64,000 nucleotides of DNA, from positions 4,423,784 through 4,487,783 of the forward strand of contig CP136066.1 of assembly GCA_032622095.1 (NCBI GenBank), read 5' to 3'. The position numbers and the translations under genes were made by a program. The notes beneath the pieces are model-generated. The model searched no databases and was not told the origin of the DNA. It saw nothing but the letters and a program-made list of their open reading frames with translations. The stretch comes from Siphonodentalium dalli. Taxonomy: Eukaryota; Mollusca; Scaphopoda; Gadilida; Siphonodentaliidae. Positions 44,607 to 56,003 of the stretch are shown here, in pieces. Position 1 is the stretch's first letter; each line of letters opens with the position of its first letter.

Positions 44607-45245
44607 TAATATTATTGCAGCTAATAAGTTTGATAGGTGCTATTGGAATAAAACCAATATTGCAAATCAATATATCTGTAATAAATTGATTGTATGATGT
44701 CAAATCCAAACAAATAAACACTTTATTGACATAAATACAAGTTTATTTACCTTCGATTCGAAAACAGCTGCCATGTTTTATCGATTGAAAACAAGAAACG
44801 TCATAAGACATGCGTTATGCTTTGTTGCGTTGAAAATAGAATCTCTCTGCTGTGTGTGTGTTAATGAACGCATCCCATCTGTCTGAGCCTCGGTATTATT
44901 CTCTTTAATCCAATATCAATGCAACTTTCTCGTCTGAACGCAACTTTAGAGTTTCTTCATTCAGTGTTTATTTATTTAAAATGCTGTTGCATATCAAACA
45001 ACATAATCAGGAAAAAATAAACAATGAATGAAGAAATTTTAAAGCTGAATTTTCTGTGGTTACTCATAGGCATCTGTTGAATTCAGGGTTTTTTATTATT
45101 CATGTATTTTTATTGAAAATGACTGCATGGTGAAGCGATACACAATCACCGTCTAAAACAGATCTAGAGTTCTAGACCGAAAATTGCTTTGCTTCCAGTG
45201 TTTTCGTTCTATACTGTTGTAAAAGTTTATCTCCGCCTACGCATC
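44607..45245. other. Unassigned A/T-rich stretch
   Basis: No gene or repeat recognised; ends at a 15-C run. Confidence 0.5.
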
Positions 45246-45246
45246 A

Positions 45247-45261
45247 CCCCCCCCCCCCCCA
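45247..45261. repeat. Poly-C run
   Basis: Fifteen or so consecutive C bases; the length is prone to sequencing error. Confidence 0.85.
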
Positions 45262-45424
45262 TAACCCCCGTCTGAATTTGTTCTTTAATACCTCAACAAC
45301 TAATGGGCAGATAGACTAATTTTATCATTCAATATGACTATATGACTAAGAAAAAACCTATCATTGGTGACAAGAAAGCAAGTATTCGTTGTCAAGGAGG
45401 CAAATTTTCATTGAAAATTACTTA

Positions 45425-45865
45425 GTTTATTCCACCAGTCCGAAACCTTGGAACTTTTTGAAGTAGTTTTGACATGGAACCTTATAAATTCGAAAAAATA
45501 ACACAGGGAATATATTTCTTAGTTATTATCTGTTCCTTACTAATGCACTTTACTGTAGGTGAAGGTCCCAACTCAAAATTTCATGTTGAAAGCGGATTTT
45601 TGAGAGATTTTGCTTTGCTTTGCTGACAATTATAGCATTTCTACTGGGTAAATAATTCAATGTTTATTGTGATATCGGGTCACAAAGGTCATAGAAAAAC
45701 ATGCAATTTTGAGTTGGGACATTCACCCATTGTGAAACTTGTACATTATTAAGGAACAGATAATAGCTGAGAAATATATTCCCCGCGTTATTGTTAGACT
45801 TTATAATATCCCCTGTTAAAACTTCAAAAAGTTCAAAGGTTTCGTATTAGTGGAATATGATCTCT
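45425..45865. repeat. Long imperfect inverted repeat
   Basis: Arms at about 45425-45600 and 45690-45865 are inverted copies (GGAATATATTTCTTAG against CTGAGAAATATATTCC; CCCAACTCAAAATTTCATG against CATGCAATTTTGAGTTGGG; CTTTTTGAAGTAGTTTTGAC against TTAAAACTTCAAAAAG) around a spacer of about 90 bp. Confidence 0.75.
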
Positions 45866-45889
45866 ATGGGCATTAATAAGACAGAGTAG

Positions 45890-46625
45890 AGAGTCATGGC
45901 ATGATCTACCTCTTCCGACGAAAAACATGGGTTTTTCCGAAGAAAAACCTGCCACTACATGTTAAGGTAAGAAAAATTCATGTGGGTGGAGGGGGAGATC
46001 AACTATGTATTTTTCAATGAAAATTCTCCGCACCTCTTTAATAGAATATACATGCTTCCTTGTCGCCAACAATAGTTTTTTTTAGTCGCATAGTCATATG
46101 AATGATAAAATTAGAATAACTATTGAGGTAAAATTCAGGCGGGAGGGGAAGATAAACAAGGTAATTTTCATTGAAAATTCTCCAAACTTTAAATATTGAC
46201 TCTTTCACAGAAAAAAACATGCTTCCTTGATGCCATTGATAGTTTTACTTAGTCGCATATTCATATTGAAAGATAAAATGAGACTGACTTAACTGGCCAT
46301 GAGATGCTGTGGTAGAAATTCTCTGGACTTTCTCTGGAATTATTGCCTATTTCACAAAAAATACATGCCAATATTAGTTTTCTTAGTTGCACAGTCATAG
46401 TGAATCATAAAATGAGACTAATTGGATTAGATGTTGAGGTAAATAAAAATTCAGGCCGGGGGGGGGGTGTTGGATAGACTAAGCAATTTTCCACACACAA
46501 AAAAATTCTGAACTGTAATGCCTCTGCCGAAGAAAAAACATGCTTCCTTGTCACCAATGATAGTTTTTCACATAGTCACATAGCCATATTGAATGATAAA
46601 ATGACACTAAATGGCCACTACAGGT
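45890..46625. repeat. Degenerate direct repeats (CATGCTTCCTTGTC... motif)
   Basis: AACATGCTTCCTTG(T/A)(C/T)(A/G)CC and the accompanying ATAGTTTTTC...AGTCACATA...ATTGAATGATAAAATGA block recur at about 46050, 46215, 46370 and 46535, with a related block near 45300-45390. This is the same repeat diverged, not a gene. Confidence 0.6.
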
Positions 46626-47273
46626 GAAAGTAAGAAACATTCAGACAGGGGAGATGATCAGTCCTTCCCAGGAGACGGGAGTGATTGCTCTCGCACCCGT
46701 AGCAATTGTACTTTTCAATTCACAGGTGCTAAAATTCGCACCCATCCCTCTTCACAAAATTCTAATGGCGACTGTAATAATGTAATTGTTGGTTCAATAT
46801 TGAACTATTTTATTTAACTATTTTAACTATTTTAAGGTTTATTTACATCTTTTACCATCTCAGTTCGACTATGGCCTATTGCAGTGTAACTAGACATAGT
46901 CTAGTCTACTGTAACTTTTTGTTTGAGCAAAGACGCCTTTTGCAGTTTTAGTGTGGGTGCCGTATTGCACCCGTCTTCTGCGTTGCGGTAGCCAATAACT
47001 GCTCTCGCTGTGTTTTCCTCATGGAAAGGTCTGGGGGTTACCCCAGTTTATCTCCCCCCCAGGGGAGGGAAGATGCCGTAGCACATCATCATTGAAAATG
47101 GCGGAATTTACCAAACAACTGCAGACCTAAACGCGCAATATGTATGGATGTCATTAATACGAGTAAAATATAAATTAAAAAATAAGCCACATTTTACATA
47201 GTTGCCAGGGTATAAAATGATAGATACATGCATGAGTCAAAGACACCTGTATGGAAACGCTTCTATCATCGAA
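46626..47273. other. Unassigned stretch
   Basis: One 68-codon frame (46611-46817) without recognisable motif; nothing else seen. Confidence 0.5.
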
Positions 47274-47733
47274 CCCTTTCATGACTGGAGCTTCCTGAAA
47301 TTTTGTGAAAACTCTGTACCGTAAATGCGTTCTGTTATGTATGCCAGTCTCCCATCAGGAGCCTTGTATATACAGTAATGCTCTAATTAATCGACCCCTT
47401 AACCACAGCAGAATTATGGGTAACTTTTCAGGATTTAGTCGGAAATATGGCTTATTGCCATTCATCGGAAAGCTCTCGGGGAGAGCTTTCCAATGAATGG
47501 CAACAAGCCAAATTTCCGACTAAATCCTGAAAAGTTACCCATAATTCTGCTGTGGTTAAGAAGTCGATTATTTAGAGCATTACTGCATAAAAAGAATACA
47601 ATATTTACCTTGACCTTGTGAACCAGAGCATTCTCTTATATATGCAAGGCTCACAGTCGCAAATATAATATAAGATAATGCACTGGCACAGGAACGTTAA
47701 TGCTGTACCAGCACAGCTCACGACGTGAAAGGG
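47274..47733. mobile_element. piggyBac-type MITE (CCCTTTCATGAC family), copy 3, interrupted
   Basis: CCCTTTCATGACTGGAGC at the left and GTGAAAGGG at the right, TTAA intact on the right (47734-47737) and decayed to CGAA on the left. Removing the nested 47373 element leaves about 245 bp, close to copy 1 (241 bp). Confidence 0.75.
47373..47585. mobile_element. TA-flanked palindromic MITE, copy 2 (nested)
   Basis: 213 bp, CAGTAATGCTCTAATTAATC left and GAGCATTACTG right, TA on the left and a decayed CA on the right. It lacks the extra arm repeat of the 24169 copy. It sits inside the piggyBac-type element, so it arrived later. Confidence 0.8.
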
Positions 47734-48224
47734 TTAATGATGTTTTTCGATACTATTTTTTCAGATAGAATTAAGCCCATGCTATGCACGGAACAAACAC
47801 GAGCTATGAAATGTCCCAAATTGATTCATGTATATACATTATACCAGAAAATTCTAAATTAAATCAATAATAACTTATCGAAGCTTTTCCAGACAGGGGT
47901 CCTTGATTCATATTATTTTATACCCAGGAAACTATATAAAACTTGTTATAGGAAGAGAAAGGCTAAGGCTATCTTGGATCATAAACAAAAAGGAAGAAGT
48001 TTGATTTTGCCTGCTGCGAATTAAAATGGTGTTCATCAGCAAACTATCCCATTTCCTGCGATGCATATATTTGATTCTTAGCCAATGAAAATGCTGCAGT
48101 TGACAAACAGCAACGTATTATGTCATTCAAACAAGAATAATGAAGAGCATTTCTCTTTTTGTGAGTAGCTGTAAATATTTTAAAGAGCGGAATGTACCTG
48201 AATCAATTTCCCCAGTGTACTTAA

Positions 48225-48637
48225 AGGTACTCAATCCGATAAAACTCCTCTCAATTACTATTTCAATGGCTTCGGGGGTCAAAAATATTTGATTCGAGTC
48301 GAGGAAGTCACCCATCAAAGCTCAGATTTGTTAGATATCGATTTTATTACCACTTGATTTTAGAGTTATCCATCCTTGTCTGTTTGAATAGATTTTGGTG
48401 TACACATCCCGAGCAGATTACGGCAGTTGAAGGCAATTATTAGTACTCATCTCGAGTAAATAACAAATTTCAAAAATCAATATCTAATAACTCTGAGCTT
48501 TGTTTGATGGGTTCCTCGACTCGAATAAAATATTTTTTACCCCCAAAGCCAAAGAAATAGTAATATAGGACCCTCTGATCGGATTGTTGTTGTTGGAATC
48601 TGTTGAGATGGGGACCCTCTGTTCGGATTGAGTACCT
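48225..48637. mobile_element. TTAA-flanked MITE (AGGTACTCAATCCGA family), copy 2
   Basis: 413 bp, same ends and TTAA flanks (48221-48224, 48638-48641) as the 40018 copy, with about 67 bp missing from the interior. Confidence 0.78.
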
Positions 48638-48641
48638 TTAA

Positions 48642-49690
48642 AACTGACTAGACTATTTTTCCAAACAGCTTTAACTTATACCAGGGACAGGGGAGGGGGT
48701 GTCTACTTTGATCAACATTTTAAAATCAACAAGTCCTTCCATTATCAAAACTATTTTGGAGATTTTACTATCCTGGTTACAGGACTGGAAAATCCTTCAT
48801 TTCTCTCTAGTATTTAAAATATTAGGAATAGTCTTGTGAAATGAAGTCTCAATTTTAGAGGCATATATGACTAAAAAATACTTAACTGATACATATGGAA
48901 AAAGGTTTTCTGTTCTGTAATCAGGATAGTAAAATTTACGTAACAGTATATGACAATGTAAGGACTTTTGATATGGAATTTCTTATACATGTATGATAAA
49001 CAACCTTGAAAGCCATAAATTGAGTATTTTACCACATTTTCACAAATTTATTTAACAAAATTCACCAATTTCCCCATTTGTAGGTCCTTTTTATTTTTAA
49101 TATGTTGTTTATCATGGGTTAATGTACTTATTCTAGCTAAGAAATATCATGCTGCAATTAATTGGAGGTTTGGCACTTTTTTCATAACTGGACCAGACTG
49201 TACTGGACAAATTATACACCTCATTATTATTGGAAATGTTTTATTGCTATTCACATCAGCTGTTCACATGTGAGAAAATAAGAGTGAGACAATCGCTCAT
49301 TATTTTTATATTCAGAATTTCATTGTAACCACAAATGACTATGTATACATATTACGTTTTAATATACACAGCATCCTGCCCATTCTAGGCATGGTATATG
49401 CTAAATGTCAAATGCATAACTGTTATATTACATTTGTGTTCAATATGAAATAAATATAATGAATCACAAATACAGTTTTCTCGTGGATTGATTATCCTGT
49501 TTTCCTATGAAACCCACAGCCTTTGTTAATTTGCCTATGTGATGAATGGGGCAGATTGTTGCAGGGATTGTATCTGTAATTATAATATAGTTGAACCGTA
49601 TGACCATGGTTGTCTTTGTCACTCTTGCCCAATGATTCACATTCCCATGAATGGGTTGGATGGGGTACCATGGGGGGGGGTGATTTGCAT
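48642..49690. other. A/T-rich unassigned stretch
   Basis: No frame above about 70 codons apart from shadows of repeats near 49500-49800; no family recognised. Confidence 0.5.
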
Positions 49691-49694
49691 CTAC

Positions 49695-50055
49695 TCATCA
49701 AAGTGTACACAATCGTACCCAAAAAGGGTACTTTTCTACACTTAAAAGAGTAGTAGAATTTGTGTGAATAAATATACTCATAAAAGTGTAGATATGGTAA
49801 GTACACTTTATGTGTACATAACTACTCTTACAGTGTACACCAATCTCTACACATTTGTGTACCCCATTTCTACACAATATTGTGTGGGAAAGTGTAAAAT
49901 TATACACCACGAAAGAGTAGCCACACTTACACAAATAGAGTAATTTTTACTCTTACTCTATTTCTACTCTTTAAAGGATTGGATCAACTTTTACCAATAA
50001 AGAGTAGCCATTCTACTCTTTTGTGTAGATTTTCTACACTTATGTTTTTTCAGTG
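49695..50055. repeat. Right terminus and dense subterminal motif zone of the 28-kb insertion
   Basis: More than twenty copies of GTGTA/TACAC and ACTCT/AGAGTA motifs in both orientations within 360 bp (for example GTGTACATAACTACTCTTAC at about 49816), ending TTTTTTCAGTG. This is the arrangement of transposase-binding subterminal repeats in CACTA elements. Confidence 0.75.
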
Positions 50056-50057
50056 TG
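50056..50057. other. Target-site duplication TG (right)
   Basis: Partner of 21708-21709. Confidence 0.75.
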
Positions 50058-50085
50058 GAAACATAAAAATGTTATAAAAAGTAAT

Positions 50086-50158
50086 CGACCCCGACGAGAC
50101 TCGAACTCGCAATCTGCTGATTCGAAGTCAGACGCCTTATCCATTAGGCCACGAGGCC
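50086..50158 (-). tRNA. tRNA-Arg-TCG: tRNA-Arg(UCG), C43 variant, first after the insertion
   Basis: The Arg partner of the Tyr at 21359, separated from it by the 28-kb insertion, which lies about 28 bp from its 3' end; the Pol III T run is retained. Confidence 0.9.
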
Positions 50159-50386
50159 AGCGAAAGCCATTTCCCTCATAGTAAAGTCAAGGCGGCGCCA
50201 ATGTGATGTTCAAATTAGTTATTTCCATTGAATACTAGATCTTTCGCACACGTGCTGTGAGAAACAGGTGTCCGTTGTGAGAATAAAATTCTCCTGCATT
50301 CATAAATGAGAGAATCGAAATTACAAATTTCGTCAGGTTTGACTATTAAAAGCAGGCGAAATTTGCGCGCGCACCATTTCAGCCGA

Positions 50387-50478
50387 CCCTCGATAGCTCA
50401 GTTGGTAGAGCGGAGGACTGTAGATGCTACGACTTGTCAGCTATCCCTAGGTCACTGGTTCGAATCCGGTTCGAGGGA
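50387..50478 (+). tRNA. tRNA-Tyr-GTA: tRNA-Tyr(GUA), stem variant (array B)
   Basis: U42 is C, giving an A28-C42 mismatch in the anticodon stem. Confidence 0.87.
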
Positions 50479-50764
50479 GTGGAGAAAATTTTTATACATA
50501 TTTTTTTTATCTTTTGTTTGTTTTTATATTTCCAATAGACCACAATATGTCCGTTCTCCGCTTATATAATGAAGTGTGCGCTTGATGTTGAACCTGAACA
50601 AATTTCCAATAATCGAATATGGTCTTGACTGTCATTTGATACCCAACATGCGCTAACTTCGAAAATGGCGCCCATTAACACTAAATATGCGCATGTAAAA
50701 CCCGTAGCCGATGGTGACACCAAACTTGACCATTTGGAAACATAAAAATGTTATAAAAATTAAT

Positions 50765-50837
50765 CGACCCCGACGAGACTCGAACTCGCAATCTTCTGAT
50801 TCGAAGTCAGACGCCTTATCCATTAGGCCACGAGGCC
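50765..50837 (-). tRNA. tRNA-Arg-TCG: tRNA-Arg(UCG) (array B)
   Basis: Consensus copy. Confidence 0.93.
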
Positions 50838-51190
50838 AGCGAAAGCCATTTCCCTCATAGTAAAGTCAAGGCGGCGCCAATGTGATGTTCAAATTAGTTA
50901 TTTCCATTGAATACTATATCTTTCGCACACGTGCTGTGAGAAACAGGTGTCCGTTGTGAGAATAAAATTCTCCTGCATTCATAAATGAGAGAATCGAAAT
51001 TACAAATTTGATGTTGAACCTGAACAAATTTCCAATAATCGAATATGGTCTTGACTGTCATTTGATACCCAACATGCGCTAACTTCGAAAATGGCGCCCA
51101 TTAACACTAAATATGCGCATGTAAAACCCGTAGCCGATGGTGACACCAAACTTGACCATTTGGAAACATAAAAATGTTATAAAAATTAAT

Positions 51191-51263
51191 CGACCCCGAC
51201 GAGACTCGAACTCGCAATCTTCTGATTCGAAGTCAGACGCCTTATCCATTAGGCCACGAGGCC
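51191..51263 (-). tRNA. tRNA-Arg-TCG: tRNA-Arg(UCG) in 426-bp short unit
   Basis: Consensus copy, Tyr partner deleted; the only short unit of the right block. Confidence 0.93.
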
Positions 51264-51491
51264 AGCGAAAGCCATTTCCCTCATAGTAAAGTCAAGGCGG
51301 CGCCAATGTGATGTTCAAATTAGTTATTTCCATTGAATACTAGATCTTTCGCACACGTGCTGTTAGAAACAGGTGTCCGTTGTGAGAATAAAATTCTCCT
51401 GCATTCATAAATGAGAGAATCGAAATTACAAATTTCGTCAGGTTTGACTATTAAAAGCAGGCGAAATTTGCGAGCGCACCATTTCAGCCGA

Positions 51492-51583
51492 CCCTCGATA
51501 GCTCAGTTGGTAGAGCGGAGGACTGTAGATGCTACGACTTGTCAGCTATCCTTAGGTCACTGGTTCGAATCCGGTTCGAGGGA
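51492..51583 (+). tRNA. tRNA-Tyr-GTA: tRNA-Tyr(GUA) (array B)
   Basis: Consensus copy. Confidence 0.93.
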
Positions 51584-51869
51584 GTGGAGAAAATTTTTAT
51601 ACATATTTTTTTTATCTTTTGTTTGTTTTTATATTTCCAATAGACCACAATATGTCCGTTCTCCGCTTATATAATGAAGTGTGCGCTTGATGTTGAACCT
51701 GAACAAATTTCCAATAATCGAATATGGTCTTGACTGTCATTTGATACCCATCATGCGCTAACTTCGAAAATGGCGCCCATTAACACTAAATATGCGCATG
51801 TAAAACCCGTAGCCGATGGTGACACCAAACTTGACCATTTGGAAACATAAAAATGTTATAAAAAGTAAT

Positions 51870-51942
51870 CGACCCCGACGAGACTCGAACTCGCAATCTG
51901 CTGATTCGAAGTCAGACGCCTTATCCATTAGGCCACGAGGCC
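51870..51942 (-). tRNA. tRNA-Arg-TCG: tRNA-Arg(UCG), C43 variant (array B)
   Basis: Last C43 copy; this allele is absent from the rest of the right block. Confidence 0.9.
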
Positions 51943-52170
51943 AGCGAAAGCCATTTCCCTCATAGTAAAGTCAAGGCGGCGCCAATGTGATGTTCAAACT
52001 AGTTATTTCTATTGAATACTAGATCTTTCGCACACGTGCTGTGAGAAACAGGTGTCCGTTGTGAGAATAAAATTCTCCTGCATTCATAAATGAGAGAATC
52101 GAAATTACAAATTTCGTCAGGTTTGACTATTAAAAGCAGGCGAAATTTGCGCGCTCACCATTTCAGCCGA

Positions 52171-52262
52171 CCCTCGATAGCTCAGTTGGTAGAGCGGAGG
52201 ACTGTAGATGCTACGACTTGTCAGCTATCCTTAGGTCACTGGTTCGAATCCGGTTCGAGGGA
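52171..52262 (+). tRNA. tRNA-Tyr-GTA: tRNA-Tyr(GUA) (array B)
   Basis: Consensus copy. Confidence 0.93.
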
Positions 52263-52548
52263 GTGGAGAAAATTTTTATACATATTTTTTTTATCTTTTG
52301 TTTGTTTTTATATTTCCAATAGACCACAATATGTCCGTTCTCCGCTTATATAATGAAGTGTGCGCTTGATGTTGAACCTGAACAAATTTCCAATAATCGA
52401 ATATGGTCTTGACTGTCATTTGATACCCAACATGCGCTAACTTCGAAAATGGCGCCCATTAACACTAAATATGCGCATGTAAAACCCGTAGCCGATGGTG
52501 ACACCAAACTTGACCATTTGGAAACATAAAAATGTTATAAAAATTAAT

Positions 52549-52621
52549 CGACCCCGACGAGACTCGAACTCGCAATCTTCTGATTCGAAGTCAGACGCCT
52601 TATCCATTAGGCCACGAGGCC
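52549..52621 (-). tRNA. tRNA-Arg-TCG: tRNA-Arg(UCG) (array B)
   Basis: Consensus copy. Confidence 0.93.
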
Positions 52622-52849
52622 AGCGAAAGCCATTTCCCTCATAGTAAAGTCAAGGCGGCGCCAATGTGATGTTCAAATTAGTTATTTCCATTGAATACTA
52701 TATCTTTCGCACACGTGCTGTGAGAAACAGGTGTCCGTTGTGAGAATAAAATTCTCCTGCATTCATAAATGAGAGAATCGAAATTACAAATTTCGTCAGG
52801 TTTGACTATTAAAAGCAGGCGAAATTTGCGCGCGCACCATTTCAGCCGA

Positions 52850-52941
52850 CCCTCGATAGCTCAGTTGGTAGAGCGGAGGACTGTAGATGCTACGACTTGT
52901 CAGCTATCCTTAGGTCACTGGTTCGAATCCGGTTCGAGGGA
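52850..52941 (+). tRNA. tRNA-Tyr-GTA: tRNA-Tyr(GUA) (array B)
   Basis: Consensus copy. Confidence 0.93.
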
Positions 52942-53227
52942 GTGGAGAAAATTTTTATACATATTTTTTTTATCTTTTGTTTGTTTTTATATTTCCAATA
53001 TACCACAATATGTCCGTTCTCCGCTTATATAATGAAGTGTGCGCTTGATGTTAAACCTGAACAAATTTCCAATAATCGAATATGGTCTTGACTGTCATTT
53101 GATACCCAACATGCGCTAACTTCGAAAATGGCGCCCATTAACACTAAATATGCGCATGTAAAACCCGTAGCCGATGGTGACACCAAACTTGACCATTTGG
53201 AAACATAAAAATGTTATAAAAATTAAT

Positions 53228-53300
53228 CGACCCCGACGAGACTCGAACTCGCAATCTTCTGATTCGAAGTCAGACGCCTTATCCATTAGGCCACGAGGCC
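53228..53300 (-). tRNA. tRNA-Arg-TCG: tRNA-Arg(UCG) (array B)
   Basis: Consensus copy. Confidence 0.93.
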
Positions 53301-53528
53301 AGCGAAAGCCATTTCCCTCATAGTAAAGTCAAGGCGGCGTCAATGTGATGTTCAAATTAGTTATTTCCATTGAATACTAGATCTTTCGCACACGTGCTGT
53401 GAGAAACAGGTGTCCGTTGTGAGAATAAAATTCTCCTGCATTCATAAATGAGAGAATCGAAATTACAAATTTCGTCAGGTTTGACTATTAAAAGCAGGCG
53501 AAATTTGCGCGCGCACCATTTCAGCCGA

Positions 53529-53620
53529 CCCTCGATATCTCAGTTGGTAGAGCGGAGGACTGTAGATGCTACGACTTGTCAGCTATCCTTAGGTCACTGG
53601 TTCGAATCCGGTTCGAGGGA
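53529..53620 (+). tRNA. tRNA-Tyr(GUA), A-box mutant, probable pseudogene
   Basis: G10 is T (TATCTCAG), removing the G10-C25 pair and the core G of the A box. The allele recurs at 54887 and 58948. Confidence 0.75.
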
Positions 53621-53906
53621 GTGGAGAACATTTTTATACATATTTTTTTTATCTTTTGTTTGTTTTTATATTTCCAATATACCACAATATGTCCGTTCTC
53701 CGCTTATATAATGAAGTGTGCGCTTGATGTTAAACCTGAACAAATTTCCAATAATCGAATATGGTCTTGACTGTCATTTGATACCCAACATGCGCTAACT
53801 TCGAAAATGGCGCCCATTAACACTAAATATGCGCATGTAAAACCCGTAGCCGATGGTGACACCAAACTTGACCATTTGGAAACATAAAAATGTTATAAAA
53901 ATTAAT

Positions 53907-53979
53907 CGACCCCGACGAGACTCGAACTCGCAATCTTCTGATTCGAAGTCAGACGCCTTATCCATTAGGCCACGAGGCC
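53907..53979 (-). tRNA. tRNA-Arg-TCG: tRNA-Arg(UCG) (array B)
   Basis: Consensus copy. Confidence 0.93.
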
Positions 53980-54207
53980 AGCGAAAGCCATTTCCCTCAT
54001 AGTAAAGTCAAGGCGGCGTCAATGTGATGTTCAAATTAGTTATTTCCATTGAATACTAGATCTTTCGCACACGTGCTGTGAGAAACAGGTGTCCGTTGTG
54101 AGAATAAAATTCTCCTGCATTCATAAATGAGAGAATCGAAATTACAAATTTCGTCAGGTTTGACTATTAAAAGCAGGCGAAATTTGCGCGCGCACCATTT
54201 CAGCCGA

Positions 54208-54299
54208 CCCTCGATAGCTCAGTTGGTAGAGCGGAGGACTGTAGATGCTACGACTTGTCAGCTATCCTTAGGTCACTGGTTCGAATCCGGTTCGAGGGA
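54208..54299 (+). tRNA. tRNA-Tyr-GTA: tRNA-Tyr(GUA) (array B)
   Basis: Consensus copy. Confidence 0.93.
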
Positions 54300-54585
54300 G
54301 TGGAGAAAATTTTTATACATATTTTTTTTATCTTTTGTTTGTTTTTATATTTCCAATAGACCACAATATGTCCGTTCTCCGCTTATATAATGAAGTGTGC
54401 GCTTGATGTTGAACCTGAACAAATTTCCAATAATCGAATATGGTCTTGACTGTCATTTGATACCCAACATGCGCTAACTTCGAAAATGGCGCCCATTAAC
54501 ACTAAATATGCGCATGTAAAACCCGTAGCCGATGGTGACACCAAACTTGACCATTTGGAAACATAAAAATGTTATAAAAATTAAT

Positions 54586-54658
54586 CGACCCCGACGAGAC
54601 TCGAACTCGCAATGTTCTGATTCGAAGTCAGACGCCTTATCCATTAGGCCACGAGGCC
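54586..54658 (-). tRNA. tRNA-Arg-TCG: tRNA-Arg(UCG), C45 variant (array B)
   Basis: G45 of the variable loop is C; also at 58647 and 62707. Stems intact. Confidence 0.9.
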
Positions 54659-54886
54659 AGCGAAAGCCGTTTCCCTCATAGTAAAGTCAAGGCGGCGCCA
54701 ATGTGATGTTCAAATTAGTTATTTCCATTGAATACTAGATCTTTCGCACACGTGCTGTGAGAAACAGGTGTCCGTTGTGAGAATAAAATTCTCCTGCATT
54801 CATAAATGAGAGAATCGAAATTACAAATTTCGTCAGGTTTGACTATTAAAAGCAGGCGAAATTTGCGCGCGCACCATTTCAGCCGA

Positions 54887-54978
54887 CCCTCGATATCTCA
54901 GTTGGTAGAGCGGAGGACTGTAGATGCTACGACTTGTCAGCTATCCTTAGGTCACTGGTTCGAATCCGGTTCGAGGGA
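54887..54978 (+). tRNA. tRNA-Tyr(GUA), A-box mutant, probable pseudogene
   Basis: G10 to T allele; this unit also has the 13-bp spacer deletion. Confidence 0.75.
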
Positions 54979-55251
54979 GTGGAGAACATTTTTATACATA
55001 TTTTTTTTATCTTTTGTTTGTTTTTATATTTCCAATATACCACAATATGTCCGTTCTCCGCTTATATAATGAAGTGTGCGCTTGATGTTGAACCTGAACA
55101 AATTTCCAATAATCGAATATGGTCTTGACTGTCATTTGATACCCAACATGCGCTAACTTCGAAAATGGCGCCCATTAACACTAAATATGCGCATGTAAAA
55201 CCCGTAGCCGATGGTGACACCAAACTTAATAAAAATGTTATAAAAATTAAT

Positions 55252-55324
55252 CGACCCCGACGAGACTCGAACTCGCATTCTTCTGATTCGAAGTCAGACG
55301 CCTTATCCATTAGGCCACGAGGCC
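55252..55324 (-). tRNA. tRNA-Arg-TCG: tRNA-Arg(UCG), variable-loop variant (array B)
   Basis: U47 is A; stems intact. Confidence 0.9.
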
Positions 55325-55552
55325 AGCGAAAGCCATTTCCCTCATAGTAAAGTCAAGGCGGCGCCAATGTGATGTTCAAATTAGTTATTTCCATTGAATA
55401 CTAGATCTTTCGCACACGTGCTGTGAGAAACAGGTGTCCGTTGTGAGAATAAAATTCTCCTGCATTCATAAATGAGAGAATCGAAATTACAAATTTCGTC
55501 AGGTTTGACTATTAAAAGCAGGCGAAATTTGCGAGCGCACCATTTCAGCCGA

Positions 55553-55644
55553 CCCTCGATAGCTCAGTTGGTAGAGCGGAGGACTGTAGATGCTACGACT
55601 TGTCAGCTATCTTTAGGTCACTGGTTCGAATCCGGTTCGAGGGA
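55553..55644 (+). tRNA. tRNA-Tyr-GTA: tRNA-Tyr(GUA) (array B)
   Basis: C41 is U, forming a G29-U41 wobble; otherwise consensus. Confidence 0.91.
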
Positions 55645-55930
55645 GTGGAGAAAATTTTTATACATATTTTTTTTATCTTTTGTTTGTTTTTATATTTCCA
55701 ATATACCACAATATGTCCGTTCTCCGCTTATATAATGAAGTGTGCGCTTGATGTTAAACCTGAACAAATTTCCAATAATCGAATATGGTCTTGACTGTCA
55801 TTTGATACCCAACATGCGCTAACTTCGAAAATGGCGCCCATTAGCACTAAATATGCGCATGTAAAACCCGTAGCCGATGGTGACACCAAACTTGACCATT
55901 TGGAAACAAAAAAATGTTATAAAAATTAAT

Positions 55931-56003
55931 CGACCCCGACGAGACTCGAACTCGCAATCTTCTGATTCGAAGTCAGACGCCTTATCCATTATGACACGAG
56001 GCC
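55931..56003 (-). tRNA. tRNA-Arg(UCG), A-box mutant, probable pseudogene
   Basis: G10 to U and C12 to A destroy the D stem and A box. The same double change is at 60671, 61349 and 63386. Confidence 0.75.

Larger units (their letters stand above)
21710..50055. mobile_element. 28.3-kb CACTA (EnSpm)-like insertion
   Basis: The block begins CACGGAAATAAATAAAGAG and ends, read on the minus strand, CACTGAAAAAACATAAGTG. The first 25 bases of the two ends agree at 19 positions, including CAC and the TAGAAA at 20-25. Subterminal zones at both ends are crowded with ACTCT/AGAGTA and GTGTA motifs in both orientations, typical of CACTA elements, and the block is bounded by a 2-bp TG duplication. The interrupted unit is the same one on both sides: diagnostic variants (CCCATCATGCGC left; AAAAAGTAATCG and Arg C43 right) belong together elsewhere. 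I saw no intact transposase frame, so it is either non-autonomous, decayed, or encodes a transposase in small exons I cannot assemble. Its contents are mostly nested elements. Confidence 0.72.

Noticed and set aside
21710-50055. Ordinary single-copy chromosome between two independent arrays
   Set aside because: The junctions rebuild one repeat unit exactly, with matching variants on both sides and a TG duplication; two independent array ends would not meet in register.
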